DNA from: Neptunicella plasticusilytica
GTDB lineage: Bacteria > Pseudomonadota > Gammaproteobacteria > Enterobacterales > Alteromonadaceae
Length of the DNA: 64,000 bases
Assembly: GCF_047922965.1 (NCBI RefSeq)
Contig: NZ_CP150481.1
Location: 3,038,001-3,102,000, forward strand
Reading direction: 5' to 3'
Shown: positions 37,987 to 46,741 of the stretch, in pieces
How the letters are laid out: every line of letters starts with the position of its first letter
Numbering within the stretch: position 1 is the first letter of the stretch
Program-made: the position numbers and the translations under genes
Notes under the pieces: model-generated
The model's input: only the letters and a program-made list of their open reading frames with translations
What the model was told of the DNA's origin: nothing
The model's database searches: none

Positions 37987-38822
37987 TAGCGTCGTGCCAT
38001 AAACGCCAGTTTTTCAAACAACTGAATATCCTGCTCGTTTTTGAGCAGAGCGCCGTATAAAGGTGGAATACTGTGTTTATGATCTTTACTGCGTAGCACC
38101 TCAGGATCGATATCCTGCGCAACTAATAGCTTAATCCAGTCAAGCAATTCCGAAGTTGACGGTTTCTTTTTCAGACCAGGGATATCACGCAAGTTAAAGA
38201 AACTTTCCAGCGCCTGGCTAAGTAACTGTTTTTTCAGGTCAGGAAAATGCACATTCACAATTTCAGCCATTTCCTGTTTATCCGGGAACTGAATGTAATG
38301 AAAAAAACAACGACGCAAAAACGCGTCCGGCAGCTCTTTTTCATTATTGGAGGTGATAACTACAATAGGCCGCTGAACAGCTTTAACCGTTTGACGGGTC
38401 TCATACACATAAAACTCCATCTTATCCAGCTCCTGCAATAAATCGTTGGGAAACTCGATATCGGCCTTGTCGATCTCGTCAATCAGCAAGATTGCCCGTT
38501 TGTCGGTTTCAAACGCCTGCCATAATTTTCCCTTAACAATATAGTTGCTTATGTCATGAACTTTTTCTTCGCCCAGTTGCGAATCACGCAAACGCGATAC
38601 CGCGTCATATTCATACAGTCCCTGGTGGGCTTTGGTGGTGGATTTAATGTGCCATTGAATCAACTCGGCATCCAACGCATTAGCCAGTTCTTCGGCCAGC
38701 ATGGTTTTACCTGTTCCCGGTTCACCTTTAATCAATAAAGGACGTTGCAGTTCGATGGCTGCGTTCACCGCTAGCTGCAACTCGTCACTGGCGATATAAT
38801 TTTGAGTTCCGCAAAATGACAT
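37986..38822 (-). CDS. MoxR-type AAA+ ATPase
   Basis: A 278-residue protein from the ATG at 38822 (MSFCGTQNYIASDE), which lies at good spacing after AGGAAA; the frame is open 20 codons further up but without family match. Walker A is GEPGTGKT at 33-40, Walker B AILLIDEIDKAD, sensor 1 VITSNNEKELPDAFLRRC with the arginine finger pair. This is the MoxR class of chaperone-like ATPases. With the VWA protein it probably remodels a client complex; the RDD protein next to it could be that client or its membrane anchor (inference). Confidence 0.9.
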   Translation of the reverse strand: MSFCGTQNYIASDELQLAVNAAIELQRPLLIKGEPGTGKTMLAEELANALDAELIQWHIKSTTKAHQGLYEYDAVSRLRDSQLGEEKVHDISNYIVKGKLWQAFETDKRAILLIDEIDKADIEFPNDLLQELDKMEFYVYETRQTVKAVQRPIVVITSNNEKELPDAFLRRCFFHYIQFPDKQEMAEIVNVHFPDLKKQLLSQALESFFNLRDIPGLKKKPSTSELLDWIKLLVAQDIDPEVLRSKDHKHSIPPLYGALLKNEQDIQLFEKLAFMARR

Positions 38823-39074
38823 ACAAGAGTTTCCTATTCTGTGATAACCAACCCGGGCTTCCCCCAAGTCTTCGAGATTCAATGCCTTTACATTTTTAGT
38901 AAGTTAAAACAATATCATATATCGAAAAAGCAGTTTGTTTTTGATTAACGCGTGTTTATCGTTGAAGGTTATCAGGGCAAGGTCCCGATTATGACAGATA
39001 CAAACACTAATTAGACCTATACTTAGCATTCATCAATGGTCTTATGTCATCAATAAAAAAAGCAAGGAAAATCC

Positions 39075-40040
39075 ATGCAAGTATTCGAAGATAATTCCCT
39101 ATCTATTGGTAATACACCATTAGTCAAATTGAACCGCGTCACCTCTGGCAATGTTTTTGCCAAAATTGAATCCCGCAATCCGAGCGGCAGTGTAAAATGC
39201 CGGATCGGCGCGAATATGATTTGGGATGCCGAAAAACGTGGTGTATTAACCAAAGACAAAGAATTGGTTGAACCCACCAGTGGCAATACCGGCATTGCGC
39301 TGGCTTTTGTTGCTGCATCAAGAGGTTATCCACTTACACTGACCATGCCTTCTACCATGAGTCTTGAACGTCGCAAGTTGTTAAAAGCACTGGGGGCCAA
39401 TATTGTGCTGACTGAAGGCCCAAAAGGTATGAAAGGTGCCATCGCTAAAGCTCAGGAGATCGTCGATTCAGATCCGGATAAATATGTACTGCTGGGTCAG
39501 TTCGACAATCAGGCAAATCCCGAAATTCACGAAAAAACCACAGGTCCGGAAATCTGGAACGCTACAGAAGGCAAAGTCGATATTTTTGTTGCCGGTGTAG
39601 GTACCGGTGGCACCATTACCGGTGTCGCCCGTTACCTGAAAAAGACTCAAGGCAAAGCGGTGCAATGTGTTGCCGTCGAGCCGACTGATTCGCCGGTTAT
39701 CACCCAAGCTAAAGCCGGTCAGGAACTCACCCCCGGACCGCATAAAATCCAGGGTATAGGCGCAGGTTTCATTCCCGGCAACCTGGATTTGGATTTGGTT
39801 GACTCTGTCGAGCAGGTCACTAATGACGAAGCGATGGAAATGGCCCATCAGTTAATGAAACAGGAAGGCATCCTCGCCGGTATTTCGTCCGGAGCTGCTG
39901 TAGTAGTGGCCAAACGTCTGGCCGAGTTACCGGAAAATAGCGCTAAAAATATCGTAGTGGTATTGCCCAGCTCAGCTGAACGTTATCTCAGCAGCCCACT
40001 ATTTGCAGGGCAATTTACTGACGCCGAACTGGAACAGTAA
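39075..40040 (+). CDS. cysK: Cysteine synthase A (O-acetylserine sulfhydrylase)
   Basis: A 321-residue PLP enzyme of normal length. The cofactor lysine is K41 in NPSGSVKCRIG, the substrate loop TSGNTG is at 68-73, and the phosphate-binding GTGGTITG and serine in SSGAAV are present. It makes cysteine from O-acetylserine and sulfide in the cytoplasm. The sequence type (SIGNTPLVKLNRV at the start, GPHKIQGIGAGFIPGNLDLDLVD) fits CysK rather than CysM. It stands alone; a hairpin follows the stop. Confidence 0.94.
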   Translation: MQVFEDNSLSIGNTPLVKLNRVTSGNVFAKIESRNPSGSVKCRIGANMIWDAEKRGVLTKDKELVEPTSGNTGIALAFVAASRGYPLTLTMPSTMSLERRKLLKALGANIVLTEGPKGMKGAIAKAQEIVDSDPDKYVLLGQFDNQANPEIHEKTTGPEIWNATEGKVDIFVAGVGTGGTITGVARYLKKTQGKAVQCVAVEPTDSPVITQAKAGQELTPGPHKIQGIGAGFIPGNLDLDLVDSVEQVTNDEAMEMAHQLMKQEGILAGISSGAAVVVAKRLAELPENSAKNIVVVLPSSAERYLSSPLFAGQFTDAELEQ

Positions 40041-40046
40041 TCCTTA

Positions 40047-40086
40047 GTCGGGATGGAATGCTATGCCTTTCCATCCCGCGACTTTA
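40047..40086 (+). terminator. Probable terminator after cysK
   Basis: A 10-bp stem (CGGGATGGAA / TTCCATCCCG) with a 10-base loop, 8 bases after the cysK stop. The following T-run is short, so termination may be weak. Confidence 0.6.
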
Positions 40087-40146
40087 CAAAATTATCTAAT
40101 CATCGCAGACTAAAGACCCGTTAACAGATCAGGTTTTAGCCTTACC

Positions 40147-40593
40147 ATGATTGAAAGAATGACCCGCTTTATCACCATCCTCGGTGCAATATTTTTGCTC
40201 GCTGGCTGTTTTGATGCCATTGAAGAACAAACCACTATTGACGGTACTCCGGAAGATGCCGTACTGAATTTTTTCGAAGCAGTCTATAACAAACGGGATA
40301 TAGATCAGGTGCTTTATCTGTCTTCGGCACGCATGAAAAGACTCGTCAAATCCTATGCCGCTATCAGTAATGTACAACGCCATTTACTTAACTTGTCTTA
40401 TGATAAAGTCAATATTGCGCTAGACACCGGCAACAGTAAGTTACGTACCCAGTTCTCCAAAAACTCGAGGATATCGGTGTTTTTCAGTGGCACCTATTTT
40501 GACGATAAAATTGAAGAATTGCGTATCGCTACCATGATCAAAGAAGACGGTAAATGGCGGGTAGATCGGGTAGAAGCCGGAGGTTTTTATTAG
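40147..40593 (+). CDS. Small lipoprotein of unknown function, NTF2-like
   Basis: A 148-residue protein with a lipoprotein signal (lipobox LLAGC, Cys at about 21). The remaining 125 residues (TPEDAVLNFFEAVYNKRDIDQVLYLSS...GKWRVDRVEAGGFY) have the pattern of small NTF2/DUF4878-like cone domains, which bind ligands or partner proteins in the periplasm. I do not recognise a named family. The start could also be the ATG four codons later; neither has a good ribosome-binding site. It is convergent with ggt, with only 8 bases between the stops. Confidence 0.65.
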   Translation: MIERMTRFITILGAIFLLAGCFDAIEEQTTIDGTPEDAVLNFFEAVYNKRDIDQVLYLSSARMKRLVKSYAAISNVQRHLLNLSYDKVNIALDTGNSKLRTQFSKNSRISVFFSGTYFDDKIEELRIATMIKEDGKWRVDRVEAGGFY

Positions 40594-40601
40594 GGCCTGA
40601 A

Positions 40602-42356
40602 CTACTCGGTCACCACAACCCCTTCACGGCGCGGATCCGCGCCGCCAGTCAATACACCATAATGCAACTGGATACCGTGCAGACCACTGTTCAAATGTGT
40701 TAATCGCACTTTGTGTCCCATCGCTTCCAATGGTGCCTGCAAACTTTCCAGCGCAGTCCCGGATTCGAGCTCTGTGTAACGGTTGCGATTGACCACCTTA
40801 GGCAAGTTAATCGCCTGCTGTACATCCATGCCCCAATCCAGAATAGCGATTAAACTTTGCGCCACATAATCGATGATACTGCTACCACCAGGTGAACCAA
40901 TCAACAATGTCGGTTGCCCCTGCTTATCAAGCACTATAGTTGGCGCCATTGAACTGCGCGGGCGTTTACCCGGCTCAATCCGGTTTAACAGCCAATGCTC
41001 CCCGTTTTTAGGATTAGTGGCAAAATCTGTCATCTGGTTATTCAGCAAGAATCCACCCACCATCACTCCGGAGCCAAAGCCCATTTCGATACTGCTGGTC
41101 ATCGACAGGACGTTGCCTTCCTTGTCCACGATAGAGAAGTGACTGGTATTAGGTATTTCATAGGAATTATCCAGACCCAATGCAGAAGGTGGATAAGGTT
41201 GTCCGGGTTTAGCCCACCCCATATCCTTTAACGGATTAATTTTCTCAGCCCGGCGATGCAAATAACTTCGATTGATCAGAGCGGCAAAAGGTAAATGGGT
41301 AAAGTCAGTATCGGCCATGTACATATCGCGATCGGCGTAGGCCAACCGCGATGCCTGGGTAAACAAGTGCACCGCTTCTTTGCTGTTTGGGGCAAAGTCC
41401 TGCATATTTTGCTCTTCCAGCATCAGCATAATCTGCAAAACGGTTAAACCACCGGAACTAGGAGGCCCCATACCGCATATAGTCACCTGTTTGTAATCAC
41501 CGCATGCTGGCGGACGTTCCAACGCCCGATAATTTTCCAAATCAGCAAGTTCCAGCGAACCGGGGTTGATTTGTGACTGTTGTACCGCTTCAACGATTGC
41601 TTCCGCCAAAGGACCTTTATAAAAATAGTCGGCGCCCTGTTTAGCGATACCCAGCAAGGATTCGGCCAGTGATTTATTCAGTAGCATCTGACCTGCTTTG
41701 AGCGGCTTACCCAGCGGATAAAAATACAACTTGGCCGGGGTCATTTTTTTGAGTCCGGGATGGATTTCCTGGCTCAGTAAACTGGCCAGCCGCGGAGACA
41801 CACGAAAGCCGGTCTCGGCCAGTTGCGCCGCGTCATAAAATAAACTGCTCCAGGACAATTTGCCGTACTTTTTATGCACCAGTTCAAGCATTCTAAGCAC
41901 GCCAGGTACACCTACCGCACGACCGCCCTGAACCGCATCTTGCCAGGGAGCAACTTTGCCGTACTTGTCGGTAAACAGATAGGCGTTGACTTTTCGAGGA
42001 GCGGTTTCCCGGCCATCAAAACTGTGTAAGGTGGCGGTTTTCTTATCCCAATACAACATAAAGGCACCACCACCGAGACCGGATGACTGCGGTTCCACCA
42101 AAGTAAGCGCAGCCTGCATGGCAATGGCGGCGTCAATGGCACTCCCTCCTTGCTTTAGTATTTTTTTGCCGATCCAGGCGGCGTAAGGATTGGCCACACT
42201 GATCATGTATTCTTTACCCGTCAGTGCCTGTTTGGCCTGATAACCGGTATTGGCTTCCGGTTCACGATCCTGGGCCTGAATTTGTCCAGCTACCTGAACT
42301 GAAACCAATAACAGTAACAGCCATAGCGACTTCAGTTTAATCCTATTTTCCTGCAT
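40602..42356 (-). CDS. ggt: Gamma-glutamyltransferase
   Basis: A 584-residue precursor with a signal peptide (about 1-28). The protein self-cleaves before the catalytic threonine T404 in NTSHFSIVDKEGN to give a large and a small subunit. SGLGGGAFML near 92-101, the substrate arginine in DGRETAP, and SSMAPTIV and GSPGGSSIIDYV in the small subunit complete the family pattern. In the periplasm it breaks down glutathione or transfers gamma-glutamyl groups. It is transcribed on its own, upstream of a convergent small lipoprotein gene. Confidence 0.94.
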   Translation of the reverse strand: MQENRIKLKSLWLLLLLVSVQVAGQIQAQDREPEANTGYQAKQALTGKEYMISVANPYAAWIGKKILKQGGSAIDAAIAMQAALTLVEPQSSGLGGGAFMLYWDKKTATLHSFDGRETAPRKVNAYLFTDKYGKVAPWQDAVQGGRAVGVPGVLRMLELVHKKYGKLSWSSLFYDAAQLAETGFRVSPRLASLLSQEIHPGLKKMTPAKLYFYPLGKPLKAGQMLLNKSLAESLLGIAKQGADYFYKGPLAEAIVEAVQQSQINPGSLELADLENYRALERPPACGDYKQVTICGMGPPSSGGLTVLQIMLMLEEQNMQDFAPNSKEAVHLFTQASRLAYADRDMYMADTDFTHLPFAALINRSYLHRRAEKINPLKDMGWAKPGQPYPPSALGLDNSYEIPNTSHFSIVDKEGNVLSMTSSIEMGFGSGVMVGGFLLNNQMTDFATNPKNGEHWLLNRIEPGKRPRSSMAPTIVLDKQGQPTLLIGSPGGSSIIDYVAQSLIAILDWGMDVQQAINLPKVVNRNRYTELESGTALESLQAPLEAMGHKVRLTHLNSGLHGIQLHYGVLTGGADPRREGVVVTE

Positions 42357-42448
42357 TGAAATTCGACTCCTGCCTAACCAAATTTGACCTGTGGAATGAT
42401 GTTCTGACTAATATTGTCAACAACGACATGTCGTTATGCCAAAAATGC

Positions 42449-43213
42449 TCAATTATATTTAGTTGGATCGGGCTGGCGTTTTTGCAAAAACGCGCTGAAC
42501 GCTTCCTTTGCCGCCTCGCTCTCCAACTGTTGAAGAAAAACGTCCAGTTCCTCATCCATATGGATGATTACTGCATCCTTATCAGACTTCATCAACGCTT
42601 TGGTATGGAGCATGGCCTGATGCGGTTTACTGACCAGTTTGTCCAATACTTGCGTGATATGTCCGTCTAATTCTGCGCTTTCCAACACCTGGCTGACTAG
42701 CCCAAAAGATTCTGCCTGCTGAGCGTCAAAAGGTTCACCCAGCATCAACCATTGTGCCGCTTTGCGATGACCGGCCAGACGCGGCAAAATATAACTGGCG
42801 GCATATTCCGGTACTAACGCCAGATTGATAAAAGGCAATATAAACTGCGTTTCTTTAGCACAGTAGACCAAATCACAATGTAACAACATAGTGGTGCCAA
42901 TACCGACGGCTAAGCCATGTACCTGAGCCACAACAGGTTTTGAGCAGTTCATCAGGGCACGCATAAAACTGACTGTCTTGCCGATATCCAGATGTTCGCT
43001 GGCAGTAGCAAAGTCAGCTAAATCATTGCCGGCAGTAAAACAATCCCCTTCCCCTTTGATGAGGATAGCTCTGATGCTTTTGTCTTGTTCTGCGTCGATA
43101 AGCGCATCAGCCATTTGCTGATACATCGCAAAGGTCAGTGAGTTTTTCCTGTCGATTCTATTCATACTGATTGTCAGACAATGATTGTGCTGCACTAGCT
43201 TGATATGTGACAT
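42449..43213 (-). CDS. Enoyl-CoA hydratase/isomerase family protein
   Basis: A 254-residue crotonase-fold protein. The oxyanion-hole segments are GDCFTAGNDLADF and HGLAVGIGTTML; the likely acid/base is the glutamate in LALVPEYAASYILPRLAG, the position used in Delta3,Delta2-enoyl-CoA isomerases rather than the two-glutamate pattern of hydratases. It may therefore be an isomerase acting in fatty-acid degradation. GAGG precedes the ATG. No other fatty-acid gene is nearby. A 14-bp palindrome (AACGACATGTCGTT, 42422-42435) lies just after the stop. Confidence 0.85.
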   Translation of the reverse strand: MSHIKLVQHNHCLTISMNRIDRKNSLTFAMYQQMADALIDAEQDKSIRAILIKGEGDCFTAGNDLADFATASEHLDIGKTVSFMRALMNCSKPVVAQVHGLAVGIGTTMLLHCDLVYCAKETQFILPFINLALVPEYAASYILPRLAGHRKAAQWLMLGEPFDAQQAESFGLVSQVLESAELDGHITQVLDKLVSKPHQAMLHTKALMKSDKDAVIIHMDEELDVFLQQLESEAAKEAFSAFLQKRQPDPTKYN

Positions 43214-43302
43214 GGGATCCTCATCGCTACTAGGTGAACTAGATTTTGTTAGTTATCATACTGTATTAACTGAAAAATTTCCGGACTAGATGGAGTAAAT
43301 CA

Positions 43303-43893
43303 TTGAGTTTAGCTCTGAACAGACGCCAAATCAGCGGCCCGTTAGCAATATTAATTATTTCATTCTGCCTATACGCCTTCGGCAACGTGGCTAATCAATG
43401 GTTTGGCTATGATCGGGTCTTGGTTGAACAACATCAATACTGGCGATTAATAACCGGAAATTTATTGCATACCAATTTATATCATCTGTTGCTCAACGCC
43501 TCCGGGTTATTACTATTGTGGGCACTGCATGGTGAATATTACCGCACCTTGCACTACTTGGCGTTGTTCACTTTTTGTGGCGTTATCTGTACCTCGGGCA
43601 TTTATTTATTTGCCGAAGACCTGCGCTGGTACGTGGGTCTTTCCGGAATATTACATGGTTTGCTGGTTTGGGGAGCCTGTCAGGATATTCAACACAGACT
43701 CAAATCCGGTTGGCTGTTGCTGTTGGTGGTCTGGATCAAAATAGCCTACGAGCAATTTGTTGGCCCCAATGCCGAGCTGGCCAAGCTGATAGAAGCCAAT
43801 ATCGCCACCGACGCGCATTTGTTTGGTGCCTGCGGCGGCTTATTGTGGGTGGTGTTGGCTCTTCTAAATAGCAGGCAAATGGTAAAAAGTTAA
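43303..43893 (+). CDS. rrtA: Rhombosortase (rhomboid-type intramembrane protease)
   Basis: A 196-residue membrane protein of about six spans with the rhomboid catalytic pair: serine S114 in GLSGILHGLLVWGA and histidine H172 in DAHLFGACGG. The small size and the YWRLITGNLLHTNLYHLLLNASGL segment fit the rhombosortase subfamily, which cuts GlyGly-CTERM tails from type II-secreted proteins and allows their surface anchoring. The start is TTG at 43303, seven bases after GGAG; no ATG is better placed. No protein with a GlyGly-CTERM tail was seen in the window, as is usual, since targets are spread over the genome. Confidence 0.85.
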   Translation: MSLALNRRQISGPLAILIISFCLYAFGNVANQWFGYDRVLVEQHQYWRLITGNLLHTNLYHLLLNASGLLLLWALHGEYYRTLHYLALFTFCGVICTSGIYLFAEDLRWYVGLSGILHGLLVWGACQDIQHRLKSGWLLLLVVWIKIAYEQFVGPNAELAKLIEANIATDAHLFGACGGLLWVVLALLNSRQMVKS

Positions 43894-43896
43894 ACA

Positions 43897-43932
43897 GATC
43901 TGGATATCAAGGATATCCTTGATATCCAGATC
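43897..43932. repeat. 36-bp perfect palindrome between convergent genes
   Basis: GATCTGGATATCAAGGAT followed directly by its exact reverse complement, with no mismatch. It lies 3 bases after the rhombosortase stop and 10 before the S9 peptidase stop. Transcribed from either side it gives a long hairpin, but no T-run follows, so it is an atypical terminator or some other structure. Confidence 0.8.
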
Positions 43933-43942
43933 ACAATCAGGG

Positions 43943-46426
43943 TTACAACTCCCGTTCAAACAGCTTATAAATTCGCTTGTATTCATCCAGCCAGGAGCTG
44001 GGCTGAACAAAACCGTGAGACTCCACCGGGAATAGCGCCGTTTCAAAATTATCCTTGTGTAATTCAATTAAACGCTGCACCAGCCGCACGGTATCGACAA
44101 AAAACACATTACTGTCGACCATGGGTGCGTTGATCAACAACGGCTTTTGTAACCCCTCGGCAAAATAGATCGGTGAACTGCGCTCATAGGCGATAGGATC
44201 CACATCCGGCATATTCAGAATGTTGGACGTATAGCCATGATTGTAATGGGCCCAGTCCGACACCGGTCGGAGGGCAGCACCAGCCTGAAACAGATCCGGT
44301 TGAGTAAATAACGACATATAGGTCATAAACCCGCCATAAGATCCGCCATAAGTACCAATACGCTGACGATCGACGTTAGCATTATCGACCAGCCAATTAA
44401 CTCCGTCGCGCATATCTTCTACTTCCGGCTTACCCATATGACGATATATCGCGGTGCGCCAGTCACGGCCATAACCCCGGGAAGCACGATAATCCATATC
44501 CATTACCACATAGCCTTGCTGGGCTAACAGGCTATGAAACATAAATTCATGGAAATAACCCGACCAGCCCAAGTGGGAATTTTGCAAATAGCCGGCACCA
44601 TGCGTAAACATTACCGCTTTTTTTGGTTGACCCTGTTTGACGTCCTGCGGGTAATACACCCGTGCATAAATAGGTTGAGATGTATGACTGGAGGGCACCG
44701 GCACAATGTCCGGTACCGTCCAGGGCAGTGCCATAAACGCATCGCTGACGGTATGAGTCAGGCGGTTAACTTTGGCGCCGGGACGAGCATTTTGCAGATA
44801 GAGTTCAGGTGGCAAACTTAACTTGGAATGGGTAAGCAACAGTTTGCTTTCATCCGGACTTAACTGATATTCGGTCATGCCACCTAAATCAGTGAGTTTC
44901 TCGCTTTGTCCTGTTTGTAACGACACCCGATAAACTTCATAAATACCCGGATGAGAGGTATTGGCCTGATAGTAGATAAACTGGTCATCATTGGTCAGGC
45001 TAAGATTATCGACTTCAAAGTTTCCCTGCACCAGGGCTTTTGCCTCTTGACCTGGTACTTGAGTATATAAATTAGCGTAACCGGATTTTTCCGACAGGTA
45101 ATATAAAGTTGCACTGTTGTTTAGCCAGCCAAAGCTGTTAAAACGATAATTGATCCAGGCGTCGTCATGCAAACGTTCCTGACTGACCAAGGTTTTGTTA
45201 TTTAAATCGACCGTCGCCAACCAACGATCCTTGTTGTCCCACGCTTCGAGCATCACAGCAACCTGATTACCTGACGCTTGCCATTGAATCGCACTGCCAT
45301 CCCAATACCAGTCTGCCAGCAGAGCAATATCTCTGGGCAACCGGTTAATCTGGTAGGTTTGCCCTTTACGCTTGGCATTTTCCTGTTTTACACTGGCTAA
45401 CACATCCTCGTTATAACCGGGCAAGGCGCTATAAGACAGTTCTTTAGCACTATGCTGCTGTAAATCCAGCAACCATAACTGATGATTAAGTGGCTTGGCA
45501 TCGGCGACGCGTTGACGGGCCGGTAGCGCTTTAATCCGACCATCTTCATTGACATAACTGGGCATAATATCGCCCTCGTCAGCCGCTTGCCGCTCGGCTT
45601 CAACGGCCAGCAACAACCATTTTCCATTCGGGGACAAACTGGCCTCAACGGTTTCCAGATCCTTAGGCAGATAAAATGGATCGCTGGTCAGGCTGCTATT
45701 TTGCTGCTGCAGTTGGCGTTGATAATCGAAGTAGGCTTGCCGATCAGCCCGTTTGTCAGCAATAACCTGAATCAACTTCTGTTGTTGCTCAGCTATATAA
45801 TCCGCCGGCTTGTCCAGTGCTTGTGGCTTGTCTTTAAATTCCCAAGCGGCAAGCAATTCAACCAAACCATTGACGGGATCAAGGGCAAATATTTGGTCAT
45901 CCGATTGATAACTCAATCGGCCATCGAGCATAAAGGCCAAATTTTGCGCATCAATATTACCCTTGCTCAGTTGGCGAACCTGACCACCGGGCAAATCTTT
46001 GATAAATAAGTTACCTTCAAACTGCCACGCAGAATGTTTGCCATCCGCGCTGACCACCCGGGCATCATAGGCTTGTTGGTGCATAGTGGTTAACGGAACC
46101 AGCTCACCGTTTCCCTGCTGGTTAAGTGATTTATGCCACAAATCCTCGATGGGTTGCCCCTGACGTTTACGCAGATAATAAATACCCTCACTATTGTCAG
46201 ACCAATATGCTTGTTCCGGCTGTCTGCCCAACCAGTCTGGGTCGGCCATAATTTGTTCAAGTGTGATTTGGCCATCTGAAGGCGATACCATTTGCGGAGC
46301 CTTAATCGTTTTGACCGGTTCGCGCACCTGCTCGACTACAGATTGAGTCTGCTGGCTGGTTGAAGAACAGGACAGTAGCGAAGTCGATACCATCGTCACC
46401 AGCAATAATTGTCTCGTTTTATGCAT
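43943..46426 (-). CDS. S9 family peptidase (dipeptidyl-peptidase/acylaminoacyl-peptidase type), lipoprotein
   Basis: An 827-residue protein with a lipoprotein signal (LLSC, Cys20). Residues about 50-560 form a beta-propeller with DPP-IV-like repeats, and the C-terminal 250 residues an alpha/beta-hydrolase domain. The nucleophile is S696 in GTYGGSYGGF, and the histidine is H804 in VESHGF near the end. This class removes dipeptides or acyl-peptides from N-termini. Its lipid anchor suggests peptide use at the cell surface or in the periplasm, in keeping with the M1 and M28 peptidases in this region. Ordinary codon use; no operon partner. Confidence 0.92.
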   Translation of the reverse strand: MHKTRQLLLVTMVSTSLLSCSSTSQQTQSVVEQVREPVKTIKAPQMVSPSDGQITLEQIMADPDWLGRQPEQAYWSDNSEGIYYLRKRQGQPIEDLWHKSLNQQGNGELVPLTTMHQQAYDARVVSADGKHSAWQFEGNLFIKDLPGGQVRQLSKGNIDAQNLAFMLDGRLSYQSDDQIFALDPVNGLVELLAAWEFKDKPQALDKPADYIAEQQQKLIQVIADKRADRQAYFDYQRQLQQQNSSLTSDPFYLPKDLETVEASLSPNGKWLLLAVEAERQAADEGDIMPSYVNEDGRIKALPARQRVADAKPLNHQLWLLDLQQHSAKELSYSALPGYNEDVLASVKQENAKRKGQTYQINRLPRDIALLADWYWDGSAIQWQASGNQVAVMLEAWDNKDRWLATVDLNNKTLVSQERLHDDAWINYRFNSFGWLNNSATLYYLSEKSGYANLYTQVPGQEAKALVQGNFEVDNLSLTNDDQFIYYQANTSHPGIYEVYRVSLQTGQSEKLTDLGGMTEYQLSPDESKLLLTHSKLSLPPELYLQNARPGAKVNRLTHTVSDAFMALPWTVPDIVPVPSSHTSQPIYARVYYPQDVKQGQPKKAVMFTHGAGYLQNSHLGWSGYFHEFMFHSLLAQQGYVVMDMDYRASRGYGRDWRTAIYRHMGKPEVEDMRDGVNWLVDNANVDRQRIGTYGGSYGGFMTYMSLFTQPDLFQAGAALRPVSDWAHYNHGYTSNILNMPDVDPIAYERSSPIYFAEGLQKPLLINAPMVDSNVFFVDTVRLVQRLIELHKDNFETALFPVESHGFVQPSSWLDEYKRIYKLFEREL

Positions 46427-46741
46427 CTTAGCGTTATATCTTGAATGGGTAGGTGCGCCTATTTAACGTAAAATGTACTGTTTTGGCAAATTCGAACGGC
46501 AATTTGGTTGGCTAATCCGGATTGCGGATAACCGAGCTAATCATTAAGTTTTATGATTGTTGGCCTGGTCGGGAAAGAAATTCCATTGTTATCCTGTCTA
46601 CTAGGACGATTTACAACGTAATTTAGCGCAAGCTGGTATTAACACTAAATAGAGTAATATTAGACAGACTTAGCGTTGTAACAAACACAACAGCAATCCC
46701 AACAATATGGCAATAGCACAATGCACAATTAGGAGAACAGA
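46427..46741. other. Divergent intergenic region, S9 peptidase / glutathione peroxidase
   Basis: No gene seen in 315 bases. It should contain both promoters. Short inverted pieces (ATCCGGATTGCGGAT near 46517) are present, but nothing I can assign. AGGAG just before 46742 is the ribosome-binding site of the peroxidase. Confidence 0.3.

Noticed and set aside
42422..42435. Palindrome AACGACATGTCGTT as a regulator site
   Set aside because: It lies after the end of the crotonase gene and about 65 bases upstream of ggt; a single 14-bp palindrome without a matching family consensus was not enough to call an operator.
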